Shown here in pieces: positions 20,234 through 30,306 of a DNA stretch of 64,000 nucleotides. A program made the position numbers and the translations under genes. Where the stretch lies: contig NZ_JMPP01000012.1 in assembly GCF_000735435.1 (NCBI RefSeq), positions 17,748-81,747 on the forward strand, read 5' to 3'. Origin of the DNA: Klebsiella planticola ATCC 33531 (lineage in GTDB: Bacteria > Pseudomonadota > Gammaproteobacteria > Enterobacterales > Enterobacteriaceae). The notes beneath the pieces are model-generated. The model saw only the letters and a program-made list of their open reading frames with translations. It searched no databases and was not told where the DNA came from. Positions within the stretch are counted from its first letter, which is position 1. Every line of letters starts with the position of its first letter.

Positions 20234-20937
20234 GCGCGTTCAACCCAGCGCTCCAACAGACCCGGCAGCATTAACGCAATTTCCTGCAGCAGCTGCGTTC
20301 CCTGGCCTTGTTGATAATGCTGGGCATCGCGACTGCTGAAAAGCATCACGCCAGGGGCATCATCGCCGCCCAGCAGCGACATCGCCACCGAGCCGATAGC
20401 TTTCGCTTCCGGCAGTACCACCAGCAGTTCAGGTCCGTGCAGCGGCCCGAGATAATGACGAGCCTGCCCAAGACGCTGAATGCGGATAGGCTCAAATGCC
20501 TGCCGGCTTAACGCCAGATGGGTGAATTTTGACGGCGCGCCCAGCCGCCAGCTATCGGGAAACAGACGCACCGTCGCCCCCGCCAGCCCTATTTCGCGCG
20601 CCCAGCGGTGAAAGCGATTGAGCATCTCATCAAGGCTTTCCGCCGCCGCCAGCCGCGTCTGCAGATGCAGCAGACGCTGGAACAGGCTCTCATTCGCCGT
20701 GGCCTGCTCCATCAGCAGCATCATGTTCTCTTCCAGCACGTTGATATGGTTACGTGCCCGCACCATGTGCCATTCCACCAGCGAGATCGAGCCGCGTACC
20801 GGATGCGGAACGCGCATGTGCTCGACCAGTGCAGCATTACGAATAAAAAATTCAGGATGTTGCAACAGATAGTCCACCACCGCGCGGTCGTTCAGCGCGC
20901 CGGTGATTTCCTGCTGTTCTTCCCCGACTTGTTTCAT
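20230..20937 (-). CDS. yigA: DUF484 family protein YigA
   Basis: A 235-residue cytoplasmic protein of the DUF484 family, a GAF-like fold. It carries [29 protein letters not shown], a coiled region (residues about 60-95) and [19 protein letters not shown] near the end. Function is unknown. Coupled to dapF and xerC by 4-bp overlaps on both sides. Confidence 0.9.
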   Translation of the reverse strand: MKQVGEEQQEITGALNDRAVVDYLLQHPEFFIRNAALVEHMRVPHPVRGSISLVEWHMVRARNHINVLEENMMLLMEQATANESLFQRLLHLQTRLAAAESLDEMLNRFHRWAREIGLAGATVRLFPDSWRLGAPSKFTHLALSRQAFEPIRIQRLGQARHYLGPLHGPELLVVLPEAKAIGSVAMSLLGGDDAPGVMLFSSRDAQHYQQGQGTQLLQEIALMLPGLLERWVERA

Positions 20938-21758
20938 AAGTGAATAAATCCGTCGTAGACATGTGCCGCCGGGCCAGTCATAAACAACGGTTGGCCCGGG
21001 CCTTTCCAGGCGATATCAAGACGCCCGCCTGGCAATTCCACGCGTACTTCTTCGGCCAGCAGTCCCTGTTGGATACCAACCGCTACCGCCGCACAGGCAC
21101 CGCTGCCGCAGGCCTGAGTTTCACCTGCGCCGCGCTCATAAACACGCAGACGAATGCGATCGCGCTCGACCACCTGCATAAAACCGATGTTGGCGCGCTC
21201 CGGGAAGCGTTCGTGGCTTTCCATCACCGGGCCGAGGGTTTCCACCGCGGCGGTTTCCACATTATCGACCTGAATGACGCAGTGCGGGTTCCCCATCGAG
21301 ACCACGCCGCACAATACTGTCTGCTCGGCGGCGCGCATAATATAGGTCTTTTCCGCTTTGTTGGCGCGGAAGGGCACCTGAGAGGGCTCGAAGTTCGGCT
21401 CCCCCATGTTGACGCGCACCAAATCGTCTTCCGTTACGCTTAATACCATACGACCGTTTGCCGTGCTCACGCGGATGTCACGTTTATTGGTCAGGCCTTT
21501 CAAGCGGACAAAGCGGGCAAAGCAGCGCGCGCCGTTACCGCACTGCGACACTTCGCTGCCATCGGCGTTGAAGATACGATAATGGAAATCCAGATCCGGA
21601 TCGTAAGGCGGCTCAACAACCAGCAGCTGATCGAAACCGACGCCCAGATGCCGATCCGCCAGGCGGCGAATCAGCTCCGGTGAGAAAAAAACATTCTGCG
21701 TTACCGCGTCAACGACCATAAAATCGTTGCCAAGGCCATGCATTTTAGAGAACTGCAT
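20934..21758 (-). CDS. dapF: Diaminopimelate epimerase
   Basis: A 274-residue enzyme converting LL- to meso-diaminopimelate for lysine and peptidoglycan synthesis. The two catalytic cysteines are in GNGARCFAR (Cys73) and [11 protein letters not shown] (Cys217). Of two adjacent ATG codons, the second (21758) gives the E. coli-like N-terminus [13 protein letters not shown]. First gene of the dapF-yigA-xerC-yigB-uvrD run. Confidence 0.97.
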   Translation of the reverse strand: MQFSKMHGLGNDFMVVDAVTQNVFFSPELIRRLADRHLGVGFDQLLVVEPPYDPDLDFHYRIFNADGSEVSQCGNGARCFARFVRLKGLTNKRDIRVSTANGRMVLSVTEDDLVRVNMGEPNFEPSQVPFRANKAEKTYIMRAAEQTVLCGVVSMGNPHCVIQVDNVETAAVETLGPVMESHERFPERANIGFMQVVERDRIRLRVYERGAGETQACGSGACAAVAVGIQQGLLAEEVRVELPGGRLDIAWKGPGQPLFMTGPAAHVYDGFIHL

Positions 21759-21793
21759 CATCTACTCCAGTCGCGCGGAACAGAACGTTATCG

Positions 21794-21997
21794 TTAATAG
21801 TTTACCTGGGTCGGGCCGCCGCTATCGCCGCGATCGTTACGATCTGGCGCCGAGCTCTGGATACCGCTATTGACCGGTTTGGTCGGCGGAGCCGCCGTCT
21901 TTTCTGCCGGAGGGAAATAAAGCGGTCCCTTCAGACCACAGCCGGTCAGGCTGAAGATCGCCAATAAAACGGCAAGCGTTGGAAAAACGTTTTTCAT
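21794..21997 (-). CDS. lptM: LPS-assembly-associated lipoprotein LptM
   Basis: A 67-residue lipoprotein (formerly YifL). The signal sequence MKNVFPTLAVLLAIFSLTGCGLKGPLYFP has the lipobox LTGC with acylated Cys20, followed by a short Pro-rich tail ending QVNY. LptM assists folding of the LptD/LptE translocon by promoting native disulfide formation. The start at 21997 matches E. coli; a 7-residue extension is rejected. Divergent from cyaY. Confidence 0.93.
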   Translation of the reverse strand: MKNVFPTLAVLLAIFSLTGCGLKGPLYFPPAEKTAAPPTKPVNSGIQSSAPDRNDRGDSGGPTQVNY

Positions 21998-22135
21998 TGA
22001 TAGTTGCCCGTGATTCACTCTTTCTGCTTTCTATCATCGCAGGAGAAGACGTAAAAGCAAGCGTTTAGCATCCGACTGCGCGCGCTTTTGTTTCGCGCTA
22101 TACTGCCGCCATCTTCAAAAAAGCAGGGTAGAACC

Positions 22136-22456
22136 ATGAACGACAGTGAATTCCATCGCCTGGCTGACAGCCTGTGGATGACCATCGAAGAACATCTGGA
22201 CGAGCGGGACGGCGATAGCGATATCGACTGTGAGATCAACGGCGGCGTGCTGACCCTCAGTTTTGAGAACGGCAGCAAAATTATTATCAACCGTCAGGAG
22301 CCGCTGCATCAGGTGTGGCTGGCGACAAAGCAAGGCGGCTACCATTTTGATCTTAAAGGTGATGAGTGGGTGTGCGACCGCAGCGGTGAAACCTTCTGGG
22401 ACCTGCTGGAGCAGGCGGCGACTCAGCAGGCCGGCGAAGCCGTGAGTTTTCGCTAA
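22136..22456 (+). CDS. cyaY: Frataxin homologue CyaY
   Basis: A 106-residue iron-binding regulator of Fe-S cluster assembly that acts on IscS. The acidic first helix and strand ([18 protein letters not shown]) form the iron ridge, and the conserved sheet contains [20 protein letters not shown]. The ATG at 22136 follows AGGGTAG and begins [11 protein letters not shown] as in E. coli. It converges on cyaA. Confidence 0.97.
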   Translation: MNDSEFHRLADSLWMTIEEHLDERDGDSDIDCEINGGVLTLSFENGSKIIINRQEPLHQVWLATKQGGYHFDLKGDEWVCDRSGETFWDLLEQAATQQAGEAVSFR

Positions 22457-22482
22457 GCCAGCGCTTTCATCGTCATCGGGAA

Positions 22483-22517
22483 AGCAAAACCCCGGCGAAA
22501 ACACAACGTCGCCGGGG
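22483..22517 (-). terminator. Rho-independent terminator of cyaA
   Basis: An 8-bp stem CCCCGGCG/CGCCGGGG (22490-22517), followed on the minus strand by TTTTGCTTT. It lies between convergent cyaY and cyaA. Confidence 0.75.
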
Positions 22518-22540
22518 AAATGGTGACTCAGGAACGTCGG

Positions 22541-25093
22541 TCAGGAATAGTGCTGCTGCAGCATGGGCGACGCCACGGCATCCTGGCTCACCGGCGCGGC
22601 AGCCGCCCCGATAGCCTGGCTGCGGAACGGAATCACCTGAGGTCGACCGTCAACATCGACGATCTGATAGAACTGCGGCAGGTTGAAGTTGATAAAACTG
22701 GAGCCGTAGGTGAAACGATCGTGGGATGAAGAGTAGAAGCGGCTCACGTCACGCACCAGCTCCTCTTTACTGCCTTCACAGTGATGATAAACCTCGGCGC
22801 GGTTGCTCTCGTCGAGAATATAGATATTAAATCCGCTCTCGTTATCCGCCTCTTCAAAGAAGAACTGAATAATCCCTTCGCTGGCAAATCCATCCACTAC
22901 CGCCGGTAGCTTAACATGGTTGGTTTCCACCTGAACCGACAGGCCGTGCAGCTTGTTATGCGAGATAGCGCCGTAGAATTCAATGGCGTTCTCCAGCTTC
23001 TGCACCGACACGTTAAGACGTTCGAAAAACAGTCCCCAGGTCTGCCCGGAAACGCGCAGCGCCTTAAAACGCCCGGTATCCTGACGGGTACTGGAAAGGC
23101 GCAGCTCAATGCACTCGGACACCATCTGCTGCACGCGGGTGCGGATGAGACCGCGCAGATGCTGACTGTAGCAGAACACTTCAACGCTATCCGGCGGCGC
23201 AGCATCCTGATGCATTTTACCGAGAATGGTTTTCAGCGCTTCGATCATCGCCTGCTCGCCGTTAAAGTGCAGGGTGCGCACTTCGTTCCACGAGTTGCGG
23301 TACAGCAGATCGACGCTACCGATTAAGCACTTCTGCTCTTCGCCAAAGCTGAAGACATCCAGTTTACGGAAGTCAAAATGCACAACCTGATTGCGGAACG
23401 CCGCCGTCGGGTCATATTCGAGGTTGACGATAATCGCCAGGTGGCGGATTTCGCAGGGGCTATACAGCGCTTTGGGCGTTGGCGACGGCAGACGCAGCGG
23501 GAAATGGTGCGAAACGTCGGCGACCATCTCCTGAAGCTTCGCCAGATCGACGATACCGTTGCCCTTAATAAACAGGCGAGTGCGTGACGTCAGCAGGCCG
23601 TTAAACCAGGCCCATGCCACCAGCTTATTAAGATAACGGTTATATTCCAGCGGCTGATGGCTGATGATCGATTCCATATCCGGCGCACGGTTGTACACAT
23701 ACCAACCGGTACGGTTGGCACGGCCAGGAGGCACGTGGATGAAGGTCAGATTCGGCTCGGAGAGATCCGGAGAGATTTGCGGGTTCACCAGCGTCACTTT
23801 GCCCGGCAGCGCTTCAAACGCCGCATACAGCTTACGGGTCAGTACGCCGATATCCTGCGGACTGGCGGACACGCTGAGGTTGTTACGCCGCGCAAAGCGG
23901 ATCAGGTTGCGATAGCTTTGCATCATCGCATCCAGCAGCTCGTTGTGCGCTTTGCGTACTTCGTCGATCTTCCAGTTAGCCCGGTTGTCCAGCATCATCA
24001 GACGCTTTTCATCCCAGCCCCACTCTTGCACCAGGTGGCTCACCACTTCACGACGCCAGCCTACGCAGGCGCGCTCGCGGCTGAGTTTTTCGCACACTTT
24101 CAGATAGAAACAGCGGCGCACCAGATCGAGACGCGTGTCGTCTTCAATGGCCTGCAGATAGGCGGTCACGCGTTCCAGCATCATGCAGTAAGGATCGAGC
24201 CCAAACGAGACGATTTCTCCGTCGTGCAGACGCTGTTTAATGTCTTTCGCCAGCAGGCGGTTGTTCGGGTACTCCCAGGAGTAGGCTTCCAGCAGCAGCG
24301 TTTTCAGCACCGCTTTATACGGTGAATCGATACTTTTATAGAGCTGCCACAGGCTGGCGCCGAAATACTCTTCCGCCGACAGCGAGCTCAGGCCGCCCAG
24401 ATCGAGCCACTCATTTGGCGTCAGTACACCTTGCGCATAGAGCCCCATCACGTAATCGTCGTAATGATCCTCTTCGTCGCACGGCACCATATTCCACAGA
24501 ATACGTTTCCCGGCGAGGCGCACGGCGGTGCGGTAGAACTCATCCAGCAGCAGGATATGCTGCGTCGACCCGCAGTCTTCGCCACCCAGGCTGCCGCTTT
24601 CGTTATGGCGGAAGCGGTTTTCGTCAATCAGGAAGAAGCTGACCTCAACGCCCAGCGATGCCGCCCAGCTTTCCAACAGGCTACATTTGCGCTGCAGCAG
24701 CTGGCGCTCTTCGGTATCAAGCCATGCCTGATGACAAACCCAGATATCGAGGTCGGAAGAGCAGCTTTGGCCTACGGAGGAGGTACTGCCCATCGAGTAG
24801 ACGCCGGTTATCGGCAGTTCGCCTTTCGGCGGCTCCTGCGCCAGCATGCCGCGGTGCAGTTCTAACTCGTCAAGGTAGTGGCGTTGGGTTTCATCAGGCG
24901 TGTAGAGGCAAATGCCGCGGGGAACGTTACCGTCAAGGTAACCCGGCATCAACGGGTGATGATAATGTAGTAATGTCGGCAGTAGACTGTAAACCTGCTG
25001 GAAAGCGGGTCCCATGGCAGCAAGCGCGCGATCCACGCGCAGTTGGTTGATGGCATCCAGTCTCTGTTTCAGTGTCTCAATATAGAGGTACAA
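22541..25093 (-). CDS. cyaA: Class I adenylate cyclase
   Basis: Makes cAMP from ATP. The 850-residue protein begins at a TTG (25093; [13 protein letters not shown]), the rare UUG start known to limit CyaA translation in E. coli. The N-terminal catalytic domain has the nucleotidyltransferase motif [17 protein letters not shown] with the two catalytic Asp. The C-terminal half is the glucose-sensitive regulatory domain, target of phosphorylated EIIA-Glc. A CRP site overlaps the promoter. Confidence 0.97.
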   Translation of the reverse strand: MYLYIETLKQRLDAINQLRVDRALAAMGPAFQQVYSLLPTLLHYHHPLMPGYLDGNVPRGICLYTPDETQRHYLDELELHRGMLAQEPPKGELPITGVYSMGSTSSVGQSCSSDLDIWVCHQAWLDTEERQLLQRKCSLLESWAASLGVEVSFFLIDENRFRHNESGSLGGEDCGSTQHILLLDEFYRTAVRLAGKRILWNMVPCDEEDHYDDYVMGLYAQGVLTPNEWLDLGGLSSLSAEEYFGASLWQLYKSIDSPYKAVLKTLLLEAYSWEYPNNRLLAKDIKQRLHDGEIVSFGLDPYCMMLERVTAYLQAIEDDTRLDLVRRCFYLKVCEKLSRERACVGWRREVVSHLVQEWGWDEKRLMMLDNRANWKIDEVRKAHNELLDAMMQSYRNLIRFARRNNLSVSASPQDIGVLTRKLYAAFEALPGKVTLVNPQISPDLSEPNLTFIHVPPGRANRTGWYVYNRAPDMESIISHQPLEYNRYLNKLVAWAWFNGLLTSRTRLFIKGNGIVDLAKLQEMVADVSHHFPLRLPSPTPKALYSPCEIRHLAIIVNLEYDPTAAFRNQVVHFDFRKLDVFSFGEEQKCLIGSVDLLYRNSWNEVRTLHFNGEQAMIEALKTILGKMHQDAAPPDSVEVFCYSQHLRGLIRTRVQQMVSECIELRLSSTRQDTGRFKALRVSGQTWGLFFERLNVSVQKLENAIEFYGAISHNKLHGLSVQVETNHVKLPAVVDGFASEGIIQFFFEEADNESGFNIYILDESNRAEVYHHCEGSKEELVRDVSRFYSSSHDRFTYGSSFINFNLPQFYQIVDVDGRPQVIPFRSQAIGAAAAPVSQDAVASPMLQQHYS

Positions 25094-25449
25094 GACATAT
25101 CGCCTGATGTTCAAAAACCCGTCGTACAATAGTACGGAGGATTTCAGTATTTCAACAAAAACCGTCACCATTTGTCGTCGGTGTGGTTGTGATGAGCTGC
25201 TGACGGACAAATGGTTTAAAACGTGATCAATCTAACACCTTGCTCATTGACCGTAAAGAAAGATGCGCTACATACAAGTGTAGCACCGTTTACTGCGTGT
25301 AAATTCCTCACTACGGTTGTGGCAACCGCAATGGCACCAAACGCAAATAACGCAAAAAACGAAACAGCCGCCCCCCTAATCCCACAAAACTAACATCCAT
25401 AAGGCAACAATGTTAGGATAGTTTGTGGTCGACAATGACGGTAACAAGC
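25094..25449. other. cyaA-hemC divergent intergenic region
   Basis: 356 bp without a gene. It holds the cyaA promoter and CRP operator next to cyaA, a small 6-bp palindrome (GCTACATACAAGTGTAGC at 25265-25282), and an A-rich stretch before hemC. The hemC promoter must lie here, but I could not assign boxes with confidence. Confidence 0.6.
25219..25257 (-). promoter_or_regulatory. cyaA promoter with overlapping CRP operator
   Basis: On the minus strand TTTACG (-35, 25252-25257), 16 bp and TTAGAT (-10, 25230-25235) resemble E. coli cyaA P2. The sequence GTGTTAGATTGATCACG (25222-25238) is nearly the same as the E. coli CRP site that covers this promoter. cAMP-CRP bound here would repress cyaA, giving feedback control. 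Confidence 0.82.
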
Positions 25450-26391
25450 ATGTTAGACAAAGTTTTGAGAATTGCCACACGGCAAAGCCCACTTGCGCTA
25501 TGGCAGGCGCATTATGTGAAAGAGCGCCTTGAGTCCTGCCATCCTGGGCTGGCGGTGGAACTGGTGCCGATGGTCACTCGCGGCGACGTGCTCCTTGATA
25601 CTCCGCTGGCAAAAGTGGGCGGCAAGGGCTTGTTTGTCAAAGAATTAGAACTGGCCATTATCGAAGGGCGCGCGGATATCGCCGTGCATTCCATGAAAGA
25701 TGTTCCCGTCGAGTTTCCCGATGGACTGGGGCTGGTCACGATTTGCGAGCGCGAAGATCCGCGCGACGCCTTCGTCTCTAATCGCTATGCGTCAATCGAT
25801 GCGTTGCCGCACGGCAGCATCGTTGGCACTTCCAGTTTACGCCGCCAGTGCCAGCTGGCAGCCCAACGTCCCGACCTGCAGATCCGCTCTCTGCGCGGTA
25901 ACGTGGGGACCCGCCTCGGCAAACTCGATAGCGGCGAATATGATGCGATTATTCTGGCGGCCGCCGGGTTGAAACGCCTGGGGCTGGAGTCGCGTATTCG
26001 TCAACCGTTAACGCCGGAGCAGTCTCTGCCCGCGGTCGGCCAGGGGGCGGTCGGTATTGAATGTCGCCTTGACGATCAATGGACGCAAACCCTGTTAGCA
26101 CCGCTGAATCATACGGAAACCGCCATCCGAGTCCGCGCGGAACGGGCGATGAATACCCGGCTGGAAGGCGGCTGTCAGGTTCCGATCGGCAGCTACGCTG
26201 AGCTGATTAACGGTGAGCTGTGGCTGCGCGCGCTGGTCGGTGCGCCGGACGGTTCGCAGGTGGTGCGCGGTGAACGACGCGGCCAGCCGGAAGATGCCGA
26301 GCGTCTCGGCGTCTCGCTGGCGGAAGAGCTGCTGGATAGCGGCGCCCGCGACATTCTCGCCGCCGTTTATGCAGGAGAAGCCCCTCGATGA
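25450..26391 (+). CDS. hemC: Porphobilinogen deaminase (hydroxymethylbilane synthase)
   Basis: Joins four porphobilinogens into hydroxymethylbilane in haem and sirohaem synthesis. 313 residues, the E. coli length, from ATG 25450 ([19 protein letters not shown]). Arg-rich substrate loops ([22 protein letters not shown]) and the dipyrromethane-attachment Cys in [15 protein letters not shown] are present. Overlaps hemD by 4 bp. Confidence 0.98.
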   Translation: MLDKVLRIATRQSPLALWQAHYVKERLESCHPGLAVELVPMVTRGDVLLDTPLAKVGGKGLFVKELELAIIEGRADIAVHSMKDVPVEFPDGLGLVTICEREDPRDAFVSNRYASIDALPHGSIVGTSSLRRQCQLAAQRPDLQIRSLRGNVGTRLGKLDSGEYDAIILAAAGLKRLGLESRIRQPLTPEQSLPAVGQGAVGIECRLDDQWTQTLLAPLNHTETAIRVRAERAMNTRLEGGCQVPIGSYAELINGELWLRALVGAPDGSQVVRGERRGQPEDAERLGVSLAEELLDSGARDILAAVYAGEAPR

Positions 26392-27128
26392 GTATCCTGG
26401 TCACCCGTCCGTTGCCCCAAAGTGAAGAGCTGGTCAGCCGCCTGCGCGCGCTAGGACATGTGGCCTGGAGTTTTCCACTCATCGAGTTTACCCCTGGACG
26501 CGAACTGCCTGCGCTAAGCGGCCAGCTGGCCGCCTTATCCGCGGGCGATCTTTTGTTTGCGCTCTCGCAGCATGCGGTAGAGTTTGCCCATGCTCGCCTG
26601 CATCAACTGGGCCAACGCTGGCCGAAAGCACCCGGCTATTTTGCGATTGGCCGTACTACGGCGCTGGCCCTGCATACGGTCAGTGGACAGAATATTCGCT
26701 ACCCATTAGATCGGGAAATTAGCGAAGTCTTGCTACAATTACCTGAATTACAAAACATTGCCGGGAAGAAAGCCCTTCTTCTTCGCGGTAACGGCGGGCG
26801 GGAATTATTAGGCGAAACGCTCCGCGAGCGCGGCGCCGACGTCACTTTTTGTGAATGCTATCAACGTAGTGCAAAGCATTACGATGGCGCAGAAGAAGCA
26901 ATGCGCTGGCAGTCCCGCGGCGTCACTACGCTGGTCGTCACCAGCGGCGAGATGCTGCAACAGCTTTGGGCGCTGATACCCCAATGGTATCGCGAACGGT
27001 GGCTCCTTCGCTGTCGCATTTTAGTTGTCAGTGAACGCCTGGCCCGGCAGGCCCGTGAATTGGGCTGGCAGGATATCCAGGTTGCCGATAGCGCCGACAA
27101 CGATGCGCTGCTACGCGCATTACAATAA
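26388..27128 (+). CDS. hemD: Uroporphyrinogen-III synthase
   Basis: A 246-residue enzyme that cyclises hydroxymethylbilane with inversion of ring D. The family is poorly conserved, but the start [19 protein letters not shown], the mid-protein [15 protein letters not shown] and the C-terminal [13 protein letters not shown] match E. coli HemD. The 4-bp ATGA overlap with hemC indicates translational coupling. Confidence 0.96.
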   Translation: MSILVTRPLPQSEELVSRLRALGHVAWSFPLIEFTPGRELPALSGQLAALSAGDLLFALSQHAVEFAHARLHQLGQRWPKAPGYFAIGRTTALALHTVSGQNIRYPLDREISEVLLQLPELQNIAGKKALLLRGNGGRELLGETLRERGADVTFCECYQRSAKHYDGAEEAMRWQSRGVTTLVVTSGEMLQQLWALIPQWYRERWLLRCRILVVSERLARQARELGWQDIQVADSADNDALLRALQ

Positions 27129-27149
27129 CTCTCAACATTGGAAGCCATA

Positions 27150-28350
27150 ATGACGGAACAACAAAACCAATCCGCCGTGGTTGAAGAGACCAGGGAGGCC
27201 GTGGACAAGGCGCCACAGCCAGAGAATACCGGAAAGAAAAACGGCGGTAATAAAACCAGCCTCGTTCTGAGCGCGGTGGCTATCGCCATTGCCCTCGCCG
27301 CTGGCGTCGGCCTGTTTGGTTTAAATAAACAGCAAGTATCACGGCAGAACGAGACCAGCACGGCGCTCGCCGATCGGGTGGCGGAGCTGCAAAAAGCGCA
27401 AGAAAGCCAAAAAAAATGAACTCGAAGGTATTATCAAGCAGCAGGCGGACCAGCTAACCGAAGCGAAGCATCAGCAGGAGACGCTGGCGAAGCAGCTGGA
27501 AGACGTGCAGCAAAAAGTGGCCGTCATTTCCGGCAGCGATGCCAAAACCTGGCTGCTGGCGCAGGCTGATTTTCTGGTCAAATCGGCCGGGCGTAAGCTG
27601 TGGAGCGATCGGGACGTCACCACCGCCGCGGCGCTGTTAAAAAGCGCCGATGCCAGCCTCGCCGATATGAACGATCCGAGTCTGATTAGCGCCCGCCGCG
27701 CCATTACCGACGATATCGCCTCCCTGTCGGCGGTTAGCCAGGTCGACTACGACGGTATCATCCTCAAGGTCAACCAGCTTGCTAACCAGATTGATAATCT
27801 GCGCCTTGCCGACAATAACGATGACGACTCCCCGATGGATTCCGACAGCGAAGAGCTCTCCAGCTCTATTGGCGAATGGCGCGTGAATCTGCAAAAGAGC
27901 TGGCAGAGCTTTATGGACAGCTTTATTACCATTCGTCGCCGCGACGAAACGGCAGTCCCGCTGCTGGCGCCAAACCAGGACATCTACCTGCGCGAAAATA
28001 TTCGCTCCCGCCTGCTGGTTGCGGCACAAGCGGTACCGCGCCATCAGGAAGAGACATACAAACAAGCGCTGGATAATGTTTCCACCTGGGTTCGCGCCTA
28101 TTACGACACGGAAGATGCCACCACCAGGGCGTTTCTGGAAGATGTCGATAAGCTGAGTCAGCAAAGCATCACAATGAATGTACCGGAAAATCTGCAAAGT
28201 CAGGCCATTCTTGAGAAGCTGATGCAAACGCGGGTACGCAACCTGATGGCGCAGCCTGCCGTGACCCAGAGCAGTGCGCCGACGCCCCCTGCACCTGCGC
28301 CTGCACCTGCGCCTGCACCTGCGCCTGCACCTGCGCCACAAGGAGAGTAA
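27150..28350 (+). pseudogene. hemX: HemX, interrupted by a +1 frameshift in an A8 run
   Basis: The hemX gene of the hemCDXY operon, starting at ATG 27150 ([13 protein letters not shown]). It has a single membrane helix (about residues 35-55), then a coiled coil and a large periplasmic domain. Reading stops at 27417-27419 right after a run of eight A (27409-27416). Removing one A restores [13 protein letters not shown] and the rest of the E. coli-like protein to the Pro-Ala-rich tail, about 400 residues in all. The remaining sequence is intact. A sequencing or assembly error is at least as likely as a real mutation. The function of HemX is not established. Confidence 0.85.
28288..28337 (+). 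repeat. Short tandem repeat encoding Pro-Ala in hemX
   Basis: About four copies of the 12-bp unit CTGCACCTGCGC near the 3' end of hemX, coding for an alternating Pro-Ala linker just before the C-terminus PQGE. E. coli HemX has a shorter Pro-Ala tail. Copy number could vary between strains by slippage without changing frame, since the unit is a multiple of three. Confidence 0.85.
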
Positions 28351-28353
28351 CGC

Positions 28354-29550
28354 ATGCTGAAAATTCTCTTACTCTTCGCACTGCTGATCGCCGGGATCGT
28401 TGTCGGCCCGATTATCTCCGGGCACCAGGGCTACGTTCTGATCCAGACCGATAACTACAATATCGAAACCAGCGTAACCGGGCTGGCGATCATCATGATC
28501 CTCACCATGGTGGTACTGTTTGCGATTGAATGGCTGTTCCGCCGTATTTTCCGTACCGGCGCCCATACCCGCGGCTGGTTCGTGGGCCGCAAACGCCGTC
28601 GCGCACGTAAGCAAACCGAACAGGCGCTACTCAAGCTGGCGGAAGGCGACTATCAGCAGGTTGAGAAGCTGATGGCGAAGAACGCCGATCATGCCGAGCA
28701 ACCGGTGGTGAACTATCTGCTGGCGGCGGAAGCGGCCCAGCAGCGTGGTGATGAAGCCCGGGCGAATCAGCATCTGGAGCGCGCCACGGAGCTGGCCGGA
28801 GACGATTTGATTCCGGTCGAGATCGCGCGCGTGCGCCTGCAGCTGGCCCGCAATGAAAACCATGCGGCCCGCCACGGCATTGATAAGCTGCTGGAGATTA
28901 CCCCACGGCATCCGGAAGTCTTGCGTCTGGCCGAACAGGCCTATACCCGCACCGGCGCGTGGAATTCACTGCTGGATATCCTGCCGTCAATGGCAAAAGC
29001 CAACGTCAGCGATGAAGAGCACCGCGCCGCGCTGGAGCAGCAGGCCTGGATTGGCTTGATGGACCAGACCCTGGCCGATCGCGGAAGCGATGGATTACGT
29101 GAGTGGTGGAAAAACCAGAACCGCAAAACTCGCAGCCAGGTGCCTCTGCAGGTGGCGATGGCCAGTCTGCTCATCGAGAGCGACGATCACGATACCGCGC
29201 AGCAGATTATTATCGACGGACTGAAGAAGCAGTATGATGACCGCCTGGTGATGCTTATTCCGCGCCTGAAGACGAATAATCCGGAGCAGCTGGAAAAAGT
29301 GCTGCGTCAGCAGATTAAATCGGTCGGCGATCGGCCTTTACTGTGGAGCACGCTGGGGCAATCCCTGATGCGCCACGGCGAGTGGCAGGAGGCCAGCATC
29401 GCGTTCCGTGCTGCGCTGAAACAGCGCCCGGATGCCTTTGATTATGCATGGCTGGCCGATACGCTCGACCGTATGCATCAGCCAGAAGAAGCGGCATTAA
29501 TGCGCCGTGATGGCCTGCTGCTAACGCTACAGAACAATCCTCAGCCTTAA
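28354..29550 (+). CDS. hemY: HemY, inner-membrane TPR protein of the haem operon
   Basis: A 398-residue protein with two N-terminal membrane helices (about 2-22 and 42-62), then a cytoplasmic helical domain of tetratricopeptide-like repeats. It matches E. coli HemY, assigned to late protoporphyrin metabolism by operon context, with no proven enzymatic activity. It is not the protoporphyrinogen oxidase HemY of Gram-positive bacteria. The ATG follows AAGGAG, 3 bp after the hemX stop. Confidence 0.95.
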   Translation: MLKILLLFALLIAGIVVGPIISGHQGYVLIQTDNYNIETSVTGLAIIMILTMVVLFAIEWLFRRIFRTGAHTRGWFVGRKRRRARKQTEQALLKLAEGDYQQVEKLMAKNADHAEQPVVNYLLAAEAAQQRGDEARANQHLERATELAGDDLIPVEIARVRLQLARNENHAARHGIDKLLEITPRHPEVLRLAEQAYTRTGAWNSLLDILPSMAKANVSDEEHRAALEQQAWIGLMDQTLADRGSDGLREWWKNQNRKTRSQVPLQVAMASLLIESDDHDTAQQIIIDGLKKQYDDRLVMLIPRLKTNNPEQLEKVLRQQIKSVGDRPLLWSTLGQSLMRHGEWQEASIAFRAALKQRPDAFDYAWLADTLDRMHQPEEAALMRRDGLLLTLQNNPQP

Positions 29551-29560
29551 CCTGCCTTTC

Positions 29561-29600
29561 CGCTATCGTCTCTTCCAGAGGCGATAGCGCGCTTCTTTTC
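29561..29600 (+). terminator. Hairpin terminator of the hemCDXY operon
   Basis: An 8-bp stem CGCTATCG/CGATAGCG (29561-29589) with a 13-nt loop and a TTCTTTT tract, 11 bp after the hemY stop. Confidence 0.7.
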
Positions 29601-29629
29601 GCCCTCTTCTGCTCATACCGTTGCGACAT

Positions 29630-29889
29630 AAAAAAACGCCTGCACTGAAACCAGGGCAGGCGTTAAAACAGGTCTGTTTGACAACAAATTGGGTGCTTCA
29701 CTCAACGTTATGTCCATGGTGTTTGATGAGACGGTACGCTGTATCTCTCAAGCTACGTCGAAGTAGCGTGAAGAACGTGCGTATAAACGCGACATCTGTC
29801 AGTGGACGATAAGCACCGTAAACGGCTCTGCATCATTCCTGAGTTTATGAGGCCCGAGGGCGAACATAAGAGATGGAATGAGCATCTAC
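29630..29889 (-). ncRNA. glmZ: Small RNA GlmZ (with an internal extension)
   Basis: Minus-strand sequence starting GTAGATGCTCATTCCATCTC and ending in the terminator hairpin AACGCCTGC/GCAGGCGTT plus seven T matches E. coli GlmZ at both ends. That includes the glmS-pairing/processing region (ACGTTGAGTGAAGCACCC...) and position beside hemY. GlmZ with Hfq activates translation of glmS mRNA (glucosamine-6-phosphate synthase); RapZ and RNase E inactivate it. Here it is about 260 nt instead of about 207: roughly 55 nt (about 29732-29787) are added in the central region and can form nested stems GCTAC/GTAGC and TACGC/GCGTA. Confidence 0.92.
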
Positions 29890-30045
29890 CCGTTTATTAT
29901 CGCACAGGTTCCGTGGAAATTGCATCAGCCACAGCGGTAAATTGGGAGGATTCCGGGCACGAAATTACGCGTTCGCATAACGCACGGATAGCCGTTTTTT
30001 ATTCGGGAGATCAGGGAGATAGAAGATTGTCGCGCTACGGCAGAA
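29890..30045 (-). promoter_or_regulatory. glmZ upstream region with sigma-70 -10 box
   Basis: GATAAT at 29896-29901 (minus strand) is 7-12 nt upstream of the inferred GlmZ 5' end, fitting a sigma-70 promoter; the -35 region (TGCAAT) is weak. No GG-N10-GC sigma-54 element is aligned with this start, in keeping with the sigma-70-only glmZ promoter of E. coli. E. coli has aslA and aslB between glmZ and proM; here there is nothing else. Confidence 0.55.
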
Positions 30046-30071
30046 AACAAAAAACCCCGCCGAAGCGGGGT
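30046..30071 (-). terminator. Terminator of the argX-hisR-leuT-proM operon
   Basis: ACCCCGC/GCGGGGT stem with a CGAA-type tetraloop (30054-30071), followed on the minus strand by a T6 tract, 8 bp after proM. Confidence 0.9.
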
Positions 30072-30078
30072 TCAAAAT

Positions 30079-30155
30079 TGGTCGGCGAGAGAGGATTCGA
30101 ACCTCCGACCCACTGGTCCCAAACCAGTTGCGCTACCAAGCTGCGCTACTCGCCG
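30079..30155 (-). tRNA. proM: tRNA-Pro (anticodon TGG)
   Basis: 77 nt including an encoded CCA end. Cloverleaf arms match E. coli proM, with TTTGGGA in the anticodon loop. Last tRNA of the four-gene operon. Confidence 0.97.
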
Positions 30156-30198
30156 ATGTACTGCTTTTTGAATTTTTAGTTCAATTCGTTAAAGTCGT

Positions 30199-30284
30199 GG
30201 TGCGAGGGGGGGGACTTGAACCCCCACGTCCGTAAGAACACTAACACCTGAAGCTAGCGCGTCTACCAATTCCGCCACCTTCGC
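30199..30284 (-). tRNA. leuT: tRNA-Leu (anticodon CAG)
   Basis: About 86 nt with a long variable arm, as expected of tRNA-Leu. The anticodon loop reads TTCAGGT and CCA is encoded. Matches E. coli leuT in sequence and position. Confidence 0.97.
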
Positions 30285-30306
30285 ATTTCACAACTCTATC
30301 AAATAA

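Noticed and set aside
25265..25282. Short palindrome between cyaA and hemC as a terminator
   Set aside because: The stem is only about 6 bp, has no T tract in either direction and lies between divergent genes.
29896..29930. Sigma-54 promoter for glmZ
   Set aside because: Sigma-54 promoters drive glmZ in some enterobacteria, so I looked for GG-N10-GC aligned 12 and 24 bases before the 5' end and did not find it; a sigma-70 -10 box is present.
29802..30179. 125-codon plus-strand frame across glmZ, its promoter and proM
   Set aside because: It runs through a structured sRNA and a tRNA on the opposite strand and has no recognisable product.
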